Assembly (NCBI GenBank): GCA_913058195.1
Contig: CAJXPP010000144.1
Coordinates: 1 to 5,949 of the forward strand
Origin: an uncultured Gammaproteobacteria bacterium
Lineage (GTDB): Bacteria > Pseudomonadota > Gammaproteobacteria > Nitrosococcales > Methylophagaceae
Reading direction: 5' to 3'
Length of the DNA stretch: 5,949 nucleotides
In this document: positions 5,902-5,949 of the stretch, piece by piece
How positions within the stretch are numbered: position 1 is the first letter of the stretch
How the letters are laid out: each line of letters starts with the position of its first letter
The notes under the pieces: generated by a model
Told to the model about the DNA's origin: nothing
What the model saw: only the letters and a program-made list of their open reading frames with translations
Databases searched by the model: none
Program-made: the position numbers and the translations under genes

Positions 5902-5949
5902 CTGTCTCTTATACACATCTCCGAGCCCACGAGACTAGGCATGATCTCG
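5902..5949. other. Illumina Nextera adapter with i7 index (sequencing artefact)
   Basis: Bases 5902-5920 are CTGTCTCTTATACACATCT, the reverse complement of the Tn5 mosaic end used in Nextera libraries. They are followed by CCGAGCCCACGAGAC (5921-5935), the Nextera read 2 adapter, then TAGGCATG (5936-5943), which matches the i7 index N706, and ATCTCG (5944-5949), the beginning of the P7 sequence. This is read-through into the library adapter, left untrimmed at a contig end. It is not part of the genome and should not be taken as a transposon end. Confidence 0.97.

Noticed and set aside
5902..5920. Transposon Tn5 end marking a mobile element
   Set aside because: The mosaic end is followed exactly by Nextera adapter, index and P7 bases, so it is library adapter and not a genomic transposon.
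1..5949. CRISPR array, tRNA, rRNA or insertion sequence
   Set aside because: No regularly spaced direct repeats, no cloverleaf-like sequence and no transposase frame were found on either strand by eye.

Overview
The window carries two short gene modules that face each other tail to tail. It looks like part of a gammaproteobacterial accessory (defence-type) region. The DNA is moderately AT-rich. The host guess rests only on the style of two house-keeping-like fragments at the right edge (a DUF2147-type C-terminus and a short-chain dehydrogenase N-terminus), so a marine or environmental gammaproteobacterium is plausible but not shown.

Left half, plus strand (70-3536): a classical-clade AAA+ ATPase of 327 aa with Walker A, Walker B, sensor 1, arginine pair and an aromatic pore loop. 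Eleven bases after its stop comes an 823-aa cytoplasmic subtilisin-like (S8) serine protease with an intact Asp/His/Asn/Ser set. The close spacing, the lack of a signal peptide and the pore-loop ATPase suggest an ATPase-controlled intracellular proteolytic machine. No strong ribosome binding site is seen in front of either gene.

The convergent junction (3537-3602) holds a perfect 15-nt palindrome and an outer GGCCT/AGGCC pair but no T-tract, so it is at best a weak shared terminator.

Right half, minus strand (read from 5901 down to 3603): the C-terminal 35 codons of a DUF2147-like protein, then a 405-aa open frame that is a chimera. Its first ~58 residues are the Rossmann start of a short-chain dehydrogenase and the rest is a SIR2-like NAD-consuming enzyme with its catalytic Asn and His in place. 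Eleven bases further on is a 314-aa protein with a helical N-terminal half, one membrane helix and a C-terminal bacterial SH3 domain. The SIR2 and membrane-SH3 genes look like a two-gene system, possibly a NADase effector with an envelope-facing sensor. The dehydrogenase fragment suggests that the module landed in, or recombined with, a chromosomal dehydrogenase gene.

The last 48 bases (5902-5949) are not biological: they are an Illumina Nextera adapter with an i7 index. The true genomic sequence ends near 5901. Because the dehydrogenase/DUF2147 part is only the last ~300 genomic bases before the adapter, a chimeric read or weak assembly at the contig end must be ruled out before the fusion is believed. 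No tRNA, rRNA, CRISPR array, insertion sequence or attachment site was recognised.
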